A stretch of DNA of 64,000 bases from Bacteroidales bacterium (GCA_024401395.1 JAKSLD010000002.1:93939-157938); one strand, 5' to 3'; positions 1-10,293 are shown, numbered from the stretch's first letter. The notes: generated from the sequence alone by a model not told the origin. Program-made: numbers and translations.

Positions 1-2794
1 GAACGACAATCAATTTCTTAACGTCCTTACCATCAAGATACTTAGCTGTCTGCTCGTTAGCCATCACCGTCTTCTCAATATCCTCCTTGCTCATATCAGC
101 AGGCAACTCAATAATGAAACGAGTCTTACCGTTGAATGATACTGGATATTTGAATGATGAGTCAACGAGGAACTTCTCCTCATGCTTTGGCCACTGAGCA
201 TCAAGTACTGATGTCTCATGACCGAGACCGTGCCACATCTCCTCAGCAATATGTGGAGCAAATGGAGTAAGCAATACCACGATAGGCTCGAAGATAGCCT
301 TCTTTTGGCACTTGAGCGAAGAGAGCTCGTTCAAGAGTATCATGAACTGAGAGATACATGTATTGAATGAGAATCTCTCAATATCTGCTGTAATCTTCTT
401 GATAGCCGAGTGCAATGCCTTCAACTCTTCTGGTGTCGCTGCATCAGCTGTCAATCCACCGTCGTATGTTCTCCACAACTTCTGCAAGAATCTGTGTACA
501 CCATCGATACCGTTTGTATCCCAAGGCTTAGAAAGCTCTACAGGACCGAGGAACATCTCGTACATACGAAGAGTATCAGCGCCATAACGGTCCACAATCA
601 TATCTGGGTTGACAACGTTGTACATAGACTTAGACATCTTCTCAACTGCCCAACCGCAGACATACTTGCCATCTTCAAGTACGAATTCTGCTGTCTCATA
701 CTCAGGACGCCACTTCTTGAATGCCTCAAGGTCAAGAATATCGTTAGATACAATATTTACGTCCACATGGATAGGTGTCACGTCATATTGGTCCTTAAGG
801 TTAAGGCTCACGAATGTATTTGTATCCTTGATACGGTATACGAAGTTGCTTCGTCCCTGAATCATACCTTGGTTGACAAGTTTCTGGAATGGCTCCTCAG
901 TCGAAGCTACTCCCATATCAAACAAGAACTTGTTCCAGAAACGTGAGTAAATAAGGTGACCAGTAGCATGCTCAGAACCTCCTACGTAGAGGTCAACACT
1001 CTTCCAGTAGCCATTAGCCTCTTTCGATACAAGTGCCTCCTCGTTCTTGTTGTCCATATAACGGAGGTAATATGCACTTGAACCAGCAAAGCCTGGCATT
1101 GTATTCAACTCAAGTGGGAATACAGTCTTGTTGTCGATAAGCGACTTATCTACAATCTTGCCATTCTTCTCGTCCCATGCCCAAACCTGAGCGCGACCGA
1201 GTGGTGGCTGACCGTCTTCTGTTGGCTTGTATTCTGAAATCTCAGGAAGCTCAAGAGGCAACTTGTCTGCAGGTACCATATATGGCATCTCATCTTTGTA
1301 GTATACAGGGAATGGCTCGCCCCAGTAACGCTGACGAGAGAATATTGCATCGCGTAGACGGTAGTTAACCTTAACACGACCAAGATTATGCTCTTTTACA
1401 TATTTCTTTGTAGCTGCAATAGCCTCCTTTACGGTAAGTCCGTTAAGTGAGAAGTCAATATAAGGCTTTACACCTACACGTGGAGAGTTGCTTACAATAC
1501 CTTCCTTAGCATCGTAGCTCTGCTCACTTACATCAGCACCATCGATAAGTGGGATAATAGGCAAGTTGAAGTGCTTAGCAAAAGCATAGTCACGACTATC
1601 GTGTGCAGGAACAGCCATAATAGCACCTGTACCATAGCCTGAGAGTACATACTCACTTACCCAAATTGGAATTGCCTCACCTGTGAATGGGTTGATAGCG
1701 TAAGAACCTGTGAAAACACCTGTTACCTTGCGGTCCGACATACGGTCGCGCTCAGTACGTTTCTTTACGTATGCTATATATTCCTCTACCGCAGCCTTTT
1801 GGTCTGCAGTAGTAACTTGCTCTACATAATCGCTCTCTGGTGCAAGTACCATGAAGGTAACACCAAACATAGTATCCGCACGAGTCGTGAAGATAGTGAA
1901 CTTAACATCTGAGTCCTTTACAGAGAACTGTACCTCTGTACCCTCTGAACGACCGATCCAGTTCTTCTGTGTCTCCTTTATAGATTCACTCCAGTCAATA
2001 GTCTGAAGGCCGTCGAGCAAGCGCTGAGCGTAAGCATTTACTCTCAAGCACCACTGGCGCATCTTCTTTTGAACCACTGGGTAGCCACCGCGTACAGACA
2101 CGCCATCAACTACCTCATCGTTGGCAAGAACAGTACCTAGTTTTGGGCACCAGTTTACCATTGTCTCACCAAGGTAAGCCAAACGGTAGTTCATCAAAGT
2201 CTCCTGCTTCTCCTTCTCGCTCTTAGCATTCCACTCAGCAGCAGTAAATGAAAGCTCCTCGCTCTGCGCTATATCGAGGTTCTGAGTACCCTCTGTTTCA
2301 AAATGCTTAATGAGCATCTCGATAGGCTGAGCCTTCTGGCAGCTATTGCAGTAGAACGAGTTGAACATCTTAGTAAATGCCCACTGTGTCCACTTGTAGT
2401 ATATAGGGTCGCATGTGCGGACCTCACGGCTCCAGTCGAAACAAAAACCTATCTTATCAAGCTGCTCATGGTAACGGTTGATATTCTGGTCTGTTGTAAT
2501 GGCAGGATGCTGACCTGTCTGGATAGCATACTGCTCAGCAGGCAGACCATAGGCATCGTAGCCCATTGGGTGAAGAACATTAAAACCACAAAGACGCTTA
2601 TAACGAGCGAAGATATCACTAGCGATGTAGCCAAGTGGGTGACCTACGTGCAGACCTGCTCCTGATGGATAAGGGAACATATCAAGAACGTAGAACTTAG
2701 GACGTTTTTCGTCAACATCCACCTTATAAAGCTTATTGTCAACCCAATACTGCTTCCAGCGGGTCTCTATATCTTTGAAGTTGTAATCAGCCAT
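1..2794 (-). CDS. leuS: Leucyl-tRNA synthetase (3' end outside window)
   Basis: Class I aminoacyl-tRNA synthetase that charges tRNA-Leu in the cytoplasm. The reading frame is open from the ATG at 2792-2794 to the left edge of the window, giving 931 residues, so only the last few residues and the stop are missing (the family is about 940 residues in this phylum). The HIGH-type signature is HVGH at residues 49-52 and the KMSKS loop is at 719-723, both intact. The large editing (CP1) domain lies between them. The start is supported by the typical N-terminus [10 protein letters not shown] and by a good promoter 30-60 bp upstream. The gene is transcribed alone as far as visible; the next gene upstream (2865-5102) is on the same strand but has its own -7 box. 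Identification is secure. Confidence 0.97.
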   Translation of the reverse strand, partial: MADYNFKDIETRWKQYWVDNKLYKVDVDEKRPKFYVLDMFPYPSGAGLHVGHPLGYIASDIFARYKRLCGFNVLHPMGYDAYGLPAEQYAIQTGQHPAITTDQNINRYHEQLDKIGFCFDWSREVRTCDPIYYKWTQWAFTKMFNSFYCNSCQKAQPIEMLIKHFETEGTQNLDIAQSEELSFTAAEWNAKSEKEKQETLMNYRLAYLGETMVNWCPKLGTVLANDEVVDGVSVRGGYPVVQKKMRQWCLRVNAYAQRLLDGLQTIDWSESIKETQKNWIGRSEGTEVQFSVKDSDVKFTIFTTRADTMFGVTFMVLAPESDYVEQVTTADQKAAVEEYIAYVKKRTERDRMSDRKVTGVFTGSYAINPFTGEAIPIWVSEYVLSGYGTGAIMAVPAHDSRDYAFAKHFNLPIIPLIDGADVSEQSYDAKEGIVSNSPRVGVKPYIDFSLNGLTVKEAIAATKKYVKEHNLGRVKVNYRLRDAIFSRQRYWGEPFPVYYKDEMPYMVPADKLPLELPEISEYKPTEDGQPPLGRAQVWAWDEKNGKIVDKSLIDNKTVFPLELNTMPGFAGSSAYYLRYMDNKNEEALVSKEANGYWKSVDLYVGGSEHATGHLIYSRFWNKFLFDMGVASTEEPFQKLVNQGMIQGRSNFVYRIKDTNTFVSLNLKDQYDVTPIHVDVNIVSNDILDLEAFKKWRPEYETAEFVLEDGKYVCGWAVEKMSKSMYNVVNPDMIVDRYGADTLRMYEMFLGPVELSKPWDTNGIDGVHRFLQKLWRTYDGGLTADAATPEELKALHSAIKKITADIERFSFNTCISQFMILLNELSSLKCQKKAIFEPIVVLLTPFAPHIAEEMWHGLGHETSVLDAQWPKHEEKFLVDSSFKYPVSFNGKTRFIIELPADMSKEDIEKTVMANEQTAKYLDGKDVKKLIVV

Positions 2795-2826
2795 TATTAT
2801 TATTTTGTCTTTTATTTATTCGGGCG

Positions 2827-2857
2827 CAAAAATAGTGAAACATTGCAAGTAAAGCAA
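2827..2857 (-). promoter_or_regulatory. Predicted leuS promoter
   Basis: On the minus strand, TTG at 2857-2855 is followed after 20 nt by TATTTTTG at 2834-2827. This matches the Bacteroidetes primary-sigma pattern (TTG, 19-21 nt, TAnnTTTG). Transcription would begin near 2820, about 25 nt before the leuS start codon. It overlaps the short gap after the upstream gene's stop codon. Confidence 0.7.
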
Positions 2858-2864
2858 GCAATTA

Positions 2865-5102
2865 TCAATTCAACCAATCACTCTCTTTTCCTGAGAGCTT
2901 TTGCTTGCCGATTTTGTTGCCTTTCTCATCGTATATAAGGGCTTTTCCTGATATTTCGCCCTTCTTGTATTTGCAGCTCATGCGCAAGTTGCCATTCTGG
3001 TGGTAATACTCAGCGTCGCCATGTTTCTTGCCATCCTGGTAATGCAGTTTAGCCTTTCGGGTACCATTTTTATAGTAGAGAAGGTATTCGCCATCAAATT
3101 CGCCATCAACGAACTCTATCTCGGCCATAGTCTTCTCCCTCTCATCGTAGTAGAAATAAGAGATACCATCCACTGTACCATAATCGTAGCATACGGCAGA
3201 CTGGAGGAGTCCACTCTGGTAGTAGGTTCTCCATACACCCTGCACCTTACCATCGAGCATATTACCCTCCTGGAATACACGGATGCTATCAGGATAGTAG
3301 ATACGCTTAAAGCCGTCAGACTTATCGAAGCCCTCTGGGAGTTTGACGACGAACGACATAGAGTCGATCTTCATAAGCAGAGGGTCATTGAAAGCCTGAT
3401 TCTCTGTGTTCTGGCTCTCATCCTCGAGTCGGGCATCGGCATCGTACTCAGCCTGGAGAGAAGTCTTGAACATACCGCCATCATTAGTGAGCTGGAATCC
3501 GATACGGGCGAAGCTATAGATGATATCCTTATTCTTCTCCATACCCTCCTTATCCTTCTGAGGAGCATAGCGGTAGAGAGTCTGGTACAACTTAGGCATC
3601 TGGATAAATACGGACACGTTAGACTTAGAATCGAACTCATCCTTGAAATCGGCGAACTTAGCATCGTGCGACAAAGTACGGCCAAGCAAGTAGTCGTCGA
3701 TAATCTGTTTCAGATCCTCCTGAGAATTAGCGAACACTACATAATCCTCGATATAAGTGAAATAAGGCTTCTCGATATCATTGAAGAGTTTACCGAGGAA
3801 CATCTTAAAGAAGCCCTTCATCTCGAGGTACTGGATATCGAAGTTACGGTAAGGCTGCACATCGATAGTCAACGGAGTACGGTGGCGGATATGCGTAACG
3901 ATTCTACCGAGGCCAGCTACAGCCTTATCGATATCATTAGCGTGAACCAAGACAGCCATATCCACGTCGCGTGAATTCTTATTAAGAGGGCGGAGTTTCA
4001 CGATTGCAATCTCGTTACCTATCCAGCTTATGAAATCCTCAGTAATATCCACTCCTAGGTATGTCAGAGCGTAGTTCATCAGTTTCTCCATATCCTTCAC
4101 CTCCTTTTCGTTACCTTTCTTGTATTCATCCAGAAGAGAAGAATAGAATTCACGGAAGTCATCGAAAGTCAGAGAGAAATATGCGGCAGTCTGCTGAGAA
4201 GCGATATCCACGCCTCGAATCTTACCCTTTCCCACGTTAGCGAAAGCGTGGACATAAGAATAGACACTATCGATTGTTGTATAGCCATCGAAAGTGAGAC
4301 GATTATCGTTCAAGTCGAACTCCATAGCAGAGAAAGTGAGAGACTCATCGAGCATATCCACAATCTCATTAGCCTCAGTAGAGAAATTCTCATAGAATTC
4401 GCTAAGGAACGAATGGTTCATATAGAACTTAAACATCTTACTATTACCGATACCAGCGTTAGCCAACTGGAAGCTACTGTTCTCTGCCCACTTACCAGGA
4501 CTAGCCTTACGGATACACTGTTCGACGATATCCTCCTTCATACTGATGACAAGGATATTCTCCAACAGAGACAAAGAGTATTTTTCGGATGGTTTAGACT
4601 GGCTAGTCAGCGTAAAGATCTCACTCTTGCGCATATTACCCTCGATAGAAAGCTCGCGTTTAGTCAGGTCATAGCCATCGAGATATTTCAGCAGAGGCTT
4701 AAATTCATCGTAATAAGCGGCGAACTCCTTAAGATCGACCAAATAGAGCAAGTCCCACTCCTTTTTACCCACGCAACCCACGACGAGGAGCTCACGGTCG
4801 GAGAGTATCTTATCAGCAATAGAATTACTCTTAATGAACTTATTAATCAGTTCGATATCCTTATCAACATCCGCGAAATAAGGTGTAGACTGGAGGTAAC
4901 CCCACATCTCGCTCTTACTGATAGTTATCCAAGCCTTACTAAGGTTATCCGTCTCCACTACAAATACTGCGTCGGAAGGCACGACATTGAAAGCGCTAGT
5001 CGGCTCGTGTTTAAAGAACAACTTATGACATAAGATATAGCCTCCGACTGCTACGACGAGACCAAGAACGATAAAAAGTAAGACTTTGATGAACTTTTTC
5101 AT
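2865..5102 (-). CDS. Membrane-anchored DUF3352-like protein with C-terminal MORN/YwqK-type repeats
   Basis: A 745-residue protein of unknown function. I chose the ATG at 5100-5102 (MKKFIKVLLF...) over the upstream in-frame ATG, because it puts the basic-hydrophobic segment (residues about 3-24) at the N-terminus as a signal anchor. The remainder should be periplasmic. Residues about 30-570 resemble the DUF3352-type proteins of Bacteroidetes (for example 'VPSDAVFVVETDN' near residue 36). The last 140 residues are a row of short G-x-W/Y-x-Y-Y-x-x-G repeats typical of MORN-variant/YwqK proteins, for example 'GVWRTYYQSG', 'GEYLLYYKNG' and 'GDAEYYHQNG'. Such repeats are surface-binding modules in other proteins. 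No enzyme motif is visible. It stands between leuS and the divergent antiporter gene and is probably monocistronic. Confidence 0.75.
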   Translation of the reverse strand: MKKFIKVLLFIVLGLVVAVGGYILCHKLFFKHEPTSAFNVVPSDAVFVVETDNLSKAWITISKSEMWGYLQSTPYFADVDKDIELINKFIKSNSIADKILSDRELLVVGCVGKKEWDLLYLVDLKEFAAYYDEFKPLLKYLDGYDLTKRELSIEGNMRKSEIFTLTSQSKPSEKYSLSLLENILVISMKEDIVEQCIRKASPGKWAENSSFQLANAGIGNSKMFKFYMNHSFLSEFYENFSTEANEIVDMLDESLTFSAMEFDLNDNRLTFDGYTTIDSVYSYVHAFANVGKGKIRGVDIASQQTAAYFSLTFDDFREFYSSLLDEYKKGNEKEVKDMEKLMNYALTYLGVDITEDFISWIGNEIAIVKLRPLNKNSRDVDMAVLVHANDIDKAVAGLGRIVTHIRHRTPLTIDVQPYRNFDIQYLEMKGFFKMFLGKLFNDIEKPYFTYIEDYVVFANSQEDLKQIIDDYLLGRTLSHDAKFADFKDEFDSKSNVSVFIQMPKLYQTLYRYAPQKDKEGMEKNKDIIYSFARIGFQLTNDGGMFKTSLQAEYDADARLEDESQNTENQAFNDPLLMKIDSMSFVVKLPEGFDKSDGFKRIYYPDSIRVFQEGNMLDGKVQGVWRTYYQSGLLQSAVCYDYGTVDGISYFYYDEREKTMAEIEFVDGEFDGEYLLYYKNGTRKAKLHYQDGKKHGDAEYYHQNGNLRMSCKYKKGEISGKALIYDEKGNKIGKQKLSGKESDWLN

Positions 5103-5132
5103 AATTTGATGATTTAAGCATATAGCCGGTTG

Positions 5133-5140
5133 CAAAGGTA
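5133..5140 (-). promoter_or_regulatory. -7 box (TACCTTTG) for the 2865-5102 gene
   Basis: On the minus strand, TACCTTTG followed by CAACC is a perfect TAnnTTTG -7 element, 31 nt before the chosen start codon. No clear TTG is found 19-21 nt upstream, so only the -7 half is supported. The 5136-5331 gap holds no gene. Confidence 0.55.
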
Positions 5141-5227
5141 TTTATTATTAAGTGAATAGCCATACATAGAAAGAGAAAAAACGAAAGGTAAACGGGAGAT
5201 AGTTTCTAGACCTACGCTAGTACAAGA

Positions 5228-5248
5228 GAAGACCCTTGTTCATCGTAA
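5228..5248 (+). repeat. Dispersed core repeat, copy 1
   Basis: Contains CCCTTGTTCATCGTAA (5233-5248) preceded by GAAGA. The same 21 bases occur at 63233-63253, and the 16-base core occurs inverted at 17388-17403. Here the core is followed by a run of T. Upstream, 'AGACCTA' and 'CAAGA' also match the 63.2 kb copy, but the 11-bp units that precede the core there are reduced to about one or are absent. Confidence 0.8.
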
Positions 5249-5265
5249 TTTTTTTATTAACTTTG
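5236..5265 (+). promoter_or_regulatory. Predicted promoter of the NhaC-type antiporter gene
   Basis: TTG (5236-5238) is followed after 19 nt by TAACTTTG (5258-5265), a full match to the Bacteroidetes promoter pattern. The TTG lies inside the dispersed core repeat, so the repeat supplies the -33 element here. The start codon is about 66 nt downstream. Confidence 0.7.
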
Positions 5266-5331
5266 TTTGAACCAAAGCTTGCTACGATGGCGTCTGAAGT
5301 CACGCGAGCAATATAAGAATAGCGATATAAA

Positions 5332-6603
5332 ATGTTAGCACTGACACCGATTCTGGTATTTCTGATAGTATACCTAGCTACGTCCATTGTAGCTAGGGAT
5401 TTTTATGCTATGCCCATTACATTAGCATTTGCTGTTGCATCGACCTACTCCGTACTATTGCTAAGAGGCAAGAAACTAGAAGAGCGTATAGAGATCTTCT
5501 CCAAGGGGGCGATGAACAGTACCACGATGCTGATGATATGGATATTCATTCTAGCAGGGGCGTTTGCGCAGACAGCCAAAGCCATGGGTGCGATAGACTC
5601 GTTAGTCGGGATATTACTCACGATACTACCCTCGCAGGCGGTACCAGTCAGTATGTTCATAGCGGCCTGCATAGTATCGATGAGTGTCGGAACCAGTGTC
5701 GGAACGATTGTCACCCTTGTACCCATTGCAGCGGGGCTAGCAGAGTCGATTGGCATGCCAGTTGGTGTAATGACAGCGATAATTGTCGGAGGAGCATATT
5801 TTGGAGACAATCTCTCCTTCATATCAGACACCACCATTGTAGCCACCACATCTCAAGGGTGCAAGATGAACGACAAGTTCAAGGCCAACATCTTCATAGC
5901 CCTACCGGCGGCGTTGATATGCGGAGCTGTTTATGCCGTAATGGGGTTCGACTATGAGACGGCCAGCAACATACCAGGCATCAGATGGTGGACAGTGGTA
6001 CCATATATGCTAGTCATCATTACGGCGCTATGCGGAGTGAACGTACTGCAAGTATTAGCGTTAGGCATTGCGGCGTCATTTATCATTGCTACAGCAGGCG
6101 GAGAGACAACGGTATTAGAATGGTGCAAGAATGCTGGAGAGGGAATACTAGGGATGGGAGAGCTCATCATAGTGGTACTCATGGCGAGTGGCATTATGGA
6201 AGTTATCAGATATAAGGGAGGCATAACGTTCATCGTAAAAAACATGCTGAAGAGAGTCAGCACGAAACGAGGGGCAGAGCTACTCACTATGCTATTCATC
6301 TGGGTAGTCAACCTATGTACTGCCAACAACACCATAACACTCATCACCACATCGGGAGTGATAAAGCAAATAGCAGACAAGCTAAAGATAGATCCGAGGA
6401 GAACAGCCTCGATTATGGACACGTCATCGTGCATTATACAAGGAGTATTACCTTACGGAGCACAAATGCTGATGGCATCAGCGCTAATAAATTTAAGTCC
6501 GCTAGAGATACTTCCGCACATATATTATATATTTGCACTAGCTATTATGTTAGTTCTTTCGATACTACTGCAGTATCCCAAGAAATACACAAAACTAAAC
6601 TAA
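5332..6603 (+). CDS. NhaC-family Na+/H+ antiporter
   Basis: An integral inner-membrane protein of 423 residues with about ten to eleven hydrophobic segments and no soluble domain. The sequence around residues 115-170 (small-residue-rich 'SVGTSVGTIVTLVPIAAGLAES' region followed by 'GGAYFGDNLSFISDTT') is characteristic of the NhaC / Na+:H+ antiporter family, where these polar residues within membrane helices form the ion path. A similar repeat with 'NNTITLITTSG' occurs near residue 330. The expected role is sodium export coupled to proton entry, contributing to pH and salt balance. NhaC-family members are sometimes mis-annotated and some exchange organic acids, so the substrate is inferred. It has its own promoter and is followed by a second promoter before tolC, so it need not be part of the export operon. 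Confidence 0.88.
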   Translation: MLALTPILVFLIVYLATSIVARDFYAMPITLAFAVASTYSVLLLRGKKLEERIEIFSKGAMNSTTMLMIWIFILAGAFAQTAKAMGAIDSLVGILLTILPSQAVPVSMFIAACIVSMSVGTSVGTIVTLVPIAAGLAESIGMPVGVMTAIIVGGAYFGDNLSFISDTTIVATTSQGCKMNDKFKANIFIALPAALICGAVYAVMGFDYETASNIPGIRWWTVVPYMLVIITALCGVNVLQVLALGIAASFIIATAGGETTVLEWCKNAGEGILGMGELIIVVLMASGIMEVIRYKGGITFIVKNMLKRVSTKRGAELLTMLFIWVVNLCTANNTITLITTSGVIKQIADKLKIDPRRTASIMDTSSCIIQGVLPYGAQMLMASALINLSPLEILPHIYYIFALAIMLVLSILLQYPKKYTKLN

Positions 6604-6622
6604 TGAATTAACAATTTTTATT

Positions 6623-6653
6623 TTGTTGAGTTGGTTTTATATATGTAGTTTTG
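6623..6653 (+). promoter_or_regulatory. Predicted promoter of the TolC/HlyD/ABC-2 operon
   Basis: TTG (6623-6625), 20 nt, then TAGTTTTG (6646-6653) matches the Bacteroidetes consensus. It lies just after the antiporter stop codon and about 62 nt before the tolC-like start codon chosen here, so it would start the four-gene export operon. Confidence 0.65.
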
Positions 6654-6715
6654 CACTGCTATTTCAGGAGAATAACACAATATATAACCAACGGGAAAAA
6701 TCATTGTCACTCACT

Positions 6716-8197
6716 ATGAGAAAGTGCGTAGGTGTAATTATTTTACTACAATTACTAGCATGGGGTGCACGTGCGCAAACCCTCAGTCTAGATTCGTGCA
6801 TAGCCATGGCTATACGCGAGAACACGCAATTACAGATTGCGAAACTCAAAGCAGAGCAAGCAACAGACACACGTAAGTCGGCGCGTTCGAAATACCTGCC
6901 TCACATAGAGGCGGTAGGCACTTATATGCGTACAGGCAAGGAAGTATCACTTCTCAGCGACGAGCAAAAAGAGAAGATATCCAACATGGGTACTACCATT
7001 GCACAGACATTGACCTCGCAGTTGCAAGCGGCGATGTCTACACCAGAAGGTCAGATGCAAGTTGCCCAGATGGCGCAACTGCTAGGCATTCCACAACAGA
7101 GTCTGCCAACGCTCATCCAAGCGTCGCAACAGCCAATCAACAACATAGCGCAAGCATTGAATCAAGAAGGGAGCAACATAGTGGATGCGCTTCGTACCGA
7201 CACACGCAATGCTTTTGCTGCAGCGGTTACATTGACCCAGCCAATCTACATGGGAGGCAAGGTAGTGAATGGCAACAAGATGGCAGACATAGCCGAGGCA
7301 ATAGCGAACATCCAGTTAGACCAGGCTGCAGACGATGTGAAGTACAACGTAGAGAACACCTACTATCTGGTAGTTGGCGTCGAGCACAAGAAACAGCTGG
7401 CAGACGAATATGCGGCACTCATCCAGAAGCTCAGCAACGATGTTGAGAAGATGATCGCCGAAGGTGTAGCGACTAAAGCAGACGGGCTAAAAGTGAGTGT
7501 AAAGCTCAACGAAGCGCAGATGCAGCAGTTGCAAGCCGAGAACGGGCTAGCGCTTTCGAAGATGCTACTCTGCAAGCTATGCGGATTACCATTAGACTCG
7601 AAGATAACAGTAGACACGACCGTGATCTCCAACATAAGAGAGACAGAGAAATCGAACAACAGAGCAGAGCTCAAGATGCTCGGTCAGGCTGTTGAGCTAT
7701 ACAATGCGAAGGTCAAGATGGAGCGAGCAGAGCACCTTCCTCAAGTTGCGCTGACAGGTGGCTATATGCTATCAAATCCTAACTGCTTCAATGGATTTGA
7801 GAAGGCATTCAAGGGCACGTGGAATGTTGGTGTTGTAGCCAGGATACCTATCTGGGACTGGAACGAGACGCACAACAAAGTGAAGGTTGCGAAGAAGCAA
7901 GCAGCCATAGCACAGCTACAGTTGACAGATGCACAGCAACTGATAGACCTACAGATTTCGCAGACCCAGTTCAAGTATGACGAAGCTGTGAAGAAGCTCA
8001 GTGTAACACAAAAGAACTACGACACGGCAGAAGAGAACCTCAGATGTGCCAATATGGGATTTGAAGAAGGAGTGATGACCACTACCGACGTCATGATGGC
8101 ACAAACAGCTTGGCTACAAGCTAAGACACAAAAGATAGAAGCAGAAATAGAAGTAATTACAGCACAATTGGCATTAAGTCACGCGTATGGAAACTAA
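6716..8197 (+). CDS. TolC-family outer-membrane efflux protein (operon 1)
   Basis: Outer-membrane channel protein of a three-part exporter, 493 residues. The ATG at 6716 was chosen because it gives a classical signal peptide (MRKCVGVIILLQLLAWGARA, cleavage before Q); the upstream in-frame ATG adds 31 residues with no role. The mature part begins 'TLSLDSCIAMAIREN', the usual start of the TolC repeat. It contains two OEP repeats rich in long helices (around residues 25-225 and 290-490), with an unusually long Gln/Ala-rich stretch in the first (residues about 95-150). The next gene overlaps its 3' end by 11 bp, which indicates translational coupling with the HlyD-type adaptor. TolC proteins of this type work with any of several inner-membrane pumps; here the partner is an ABC-2 permease pair. 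Confidence 0.92.
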   Translation: MRKCVGVIILLQLLAWGARAQTLSLDSCIAMAIRENTQLQIAKLKAEQATDTRKSARSKYLPHIEAVGTYMRTGKEVSLLSDEQKEKISNMGTTIAQTLTSQLQAAMSTPEGQMQVAQMAQLLGIPQQSLPTLIQASQQPINNIAQALNQEGSNIVDALRTDTRNAFAAAVTLTQPIYMGGKVVNGNKMADIAEAIANIQLDQAADDVKYNVENTYYLVVGVEHKKQLADEYAALIQKLSNDVEKMIAEGVATKADGLKVSVKLNEAQMQQLQAENGLALSKMLLCKLCGLPLDSKITVDTTVISNIRETEKSNNRAELKMLGQAVELYNAKVKMERAEHLPQVALTGGYMLSNPNCFNGFEKAFKGTWNVGVVARIPIWDWNETHNKVKVAKKQAAIAQLQLTDAQQLIDLQISQTQFKYDEAVKKLSVTQKNYDTAEENLRCANMGFEEGVMTTTDVMMAQTAWLQAKTQKIEAEIEVITAQLALSHAYGN

Positions 8198-9182
8198 AAA
8201 TCAGCATAAAGAGATACTATTCGGCGTAGCAGCATTCGCCACAGTAGTTGTTATAGTAGCACTTATCGGATGGATAATCCTAGGTGGCAAAGACCGAGCA
8301 ATTCAAGGAGAAGTAGAAGTTGAAGAGTACAGAGTATCCTTCAAGCTTCCAGGCAGAATATTACAGATCTGCGTACATGAAGGCGACTATGTACGCAAAG
8401 GCGACACGCTAGCCTACCTTGATGCGCCAGACGTAGAAGCTAAGAAAGCGCAAGCACAAAGTCTAGAGGCTGCGGCTGCAGCATTAGTAGAGAAGGCCAA
8501 CAATGGAGCACAAGAAGAGCAGATCAGAGGAGCCTACGAGTTGTGGCAGCAAGCCATAGCTGCTGTAGACATATACCAGAAGTCTTTTGACCGTGTCAAC
8601 CGTCTTTACGAAGCTGGCGTAGTATCAGAGCAGAAGAAAGACGAAGCCGAGGCACAGCTCAAGGTACACAAGGCAAAGTGTGAGGCAGCCAAGTCACAAT
8701 ACGACATGGCGATGAATGGTGCGCGTTACGAAGACAAGAAAGCGGCGGCAGCCAAGCGCAACCAGGCAGCAGGAGCAGTAGCTGAGGTAAACTCATACAT
8801 CAAGGAGATGGTACAAGTTGCGCAGTTTGACGGAGAAGTCGTTACTATCTATCCAAAAGTAGGCGAGCTTGTTGGTGCTGGCAGTCCGGTCATGACCATT
8901 GCCATGAAGAACGAAGCCTGGGGCGTATTCAACATCAGAGAAGACCAGCTCAAGGGGATGAATACAGGCGATATCCTGAACGTATATTCCCCAGCGCTAG
9001 ACAAAAACTTCGACATGAAAGTCACAGCCATCAAAGACCAAGGTTCATACGCGGTATGGAAAGCCACGAAAGAGAATGGAGCCTACGACTTAAAGACATT
9101 CGAGGTAAAGACACGTCCTACACAAGCCATAGAAGGGTTACGTTCAGGTATGTCCTTGATATACACACCCGCTGAGAACTAA
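8187..9182 (+). CDS. HlyD-family periplasmic adaptor (operon 1)
   Basis: Membrane-fusion protein of 331 residues linking the ABC-2 permeases to the TolC channel. Residues 11-33 form a single membrane anchor. Next come the lipoyl/barrel half 'SFKLPGRILQICVHEGDYVRKGDTLAYLDAPD' (about 51-82), a coiled-coil hairpin (about 83-195, Ala/Gln/Lys rich), the second lipoyl half ('AQFDGEVVTIYPKVGELVGAGSPVMTI') and a final beta domain. This order is the standard EmrA/YhiI-type layout. The start codon lies inside the end of the TolC gene. The gene 19 bp downstream starts the permease pair, so the four genes form one operon. Substrate unknown. Confidence 0.9.
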   Translation: METKNQHKEILFGVAAFATVVVIVALIGWIILGGKDRAIQGEVEVEEYRVSFKLPGRILQICVHEGDYVRKGDTLAYLDAPDVEAKKAQAQSLEAAAAALVEKANNGAQEEQIRGAYELWQQAIAAVDIYQKSFDRVNRLYEAGVVSEQKKDEAEAQLKVHKAKCEAAKSQYDMAMNGARYEDKKAAAAKRNQAAGAVAEVNSYIKEMVQVAQFDGEVVTIYPKVGELVGAGSPVMTIAMKNEAWGVFNIREDQLKGMNTGDILNVYSPALDKNFDMKVTAIKDQGSYAVWKATKENGAYDLKTFEVKTRPTQAIEGLRSGMSLIYTPAEN

Positions 9183-9200
9183 TTAGAATTCATTACGATT

Positions 9201-10292
9201 ATGCGTGAAAAGGCTAAATCGTTATATGAGATATGCTGTCTAGCATACCGGCAAGTAGGGATGTTTTTTCCTATTGTAGTCGGTATGTTCACCATTATAT
9301 TCTTCACATCGCTACTAGATGCGGGCATTCCACAGCAACTACCCATTGCCGTAGTGGATATGGACAACACTTCCACCACGGCGTCACTACAGAGGAAGTT
9401 AGCCACGTTCCAGTCGACCAAGATTGTTGCGAACTATTCCAATGTGACAGAGGCCAGGGAAGCGATGCAGCAATGTGACATATACGGCTATCTTGTATTT
9501 CCCGATGGATTCACCGAGAAGCTACTCTCGGGCCGTCAGCCGGGCATATCCTACTACTTCAACACAGCCATTTTCACTGGCGGAGTGTTGGCGCAGAAAG
9601 ACCTGATGACCATTGCGTCGCTGGGCAAGGCAGCAGTGGGGCATGCCACATTACAGGCTAAGGGGCTGACAGAAGAGCAGATAATGGGAGTCTTGCAGCC
9701 GTACAAAGTACAAGCGCACATGACAGGCAATCCGTGGAGCAACTACAACATATACATCTCCGCAATGATTGTCCCTGGCGTTATGTACCTTTTGCTCACA
9801 TTGTTATTGTGCTACTACATGCCAAAGATCGGCAGGGCGGTACAGAATGCCTTTATGATGGGGCTATTTGTATTTGTATTCCAATTCTACCTATATGTGA
9901 TATTAGGCTTGCCACACGAAGGATCGTGGTGGAGCATAATGTTGATATCCCTGCTACTGGTAGGTTCCGGCATGGGGTTTGGGCTATTCATATTTGCCCT
10001 AGTACCTTCGAGGAGAATGTCGATGAGCATATGTTCCCTCTGGGGCATCATGAGTTTCTCGATGAGCGGAGCAGCGTTCCCTGTTGACCTGATGCATCCA
10101 TTATTGCAAGGGTTATCATACCTATTCCCATTGAGGCACTATTTCATGACCTACCAGATGACCGTATTACATGGTTATCCTATCGGGTATTCGTGGCTAC
10201 ACATATCAGCGTTGATATTATTCTGCGCGTTGCCATTATTGATATACCCAAGATTGAAGTATCAGGTTCGCACGTTCATTTATACAGACTAA
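9201..10292 (+). CDS. ABC-2 type permease, first of a pair (operon 1)
   Basis: Inner-membrane protein of 363 residues. It has one N-terminal membrane segment (residues about 22-42), a periplasmic domain of about 140 residues that begins 'LPIAVVDMDNTSTTASLQRKL' (a hallmark of YhgE/YhhJ/YbhS-like ABC-2 permeases), and a cluster of five membrane segments in the C-terminal half (about 185-355). In the E. coli YhiI-RbbA-YhhJ and YbhFSR systems such permeases are driven by an ATPase; none is encoded next to this pair. The stop codon is one base before the next start codon. Expected job: export of a small or amphipathic compound through the HlyD/TolC conduit. Confidence 0.88.
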   Translation: MREKAKSLYEICCLAYRQVGMFFPIVVGMFTIIFFTSLLDAGIPQQLPIAVVDMDNTSTTASLQRKLATFQSTKIVANYSNVTEAREAMQQCDIYGYLVFPDGFTEKLLSGRQPGISYYFNTAIFTGGVLAQKDLMTIASLGKAAVGHATLQAKGLTEEQIMGVLQPYKVQAHMTGNPWSNYNIYISAMIVPGVMYLLLTLLLCYYMPKIGRAVQNAFMMGLFVFVFQFYLYVILGLPHEGSWWSIMLISLLLVGSGMGFGLFIFALVPSRRMSMSICSLWGIMSFSMSGAAFPVDLMHPLLQGLSYLFPLRHYFMTYQMTVLHGYPIGYSWLHISALILFCALPLLIYPRLKYQVRTFIYTD

Positions 10293-10293
10293 A

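Noticed and set aside
2865-3300. YwqK-type antitoxin
   Set aside because: The MORN-like repeats are the C-terminal part of a large membrane-anchored protein, and no toxin gene is adjacent.
3000-3974. 324-residue plus-strand frame
   Set aside because: Lies entirely antisense to the DUF3352/MORN gene, with composition of a shadow frame and no start context.
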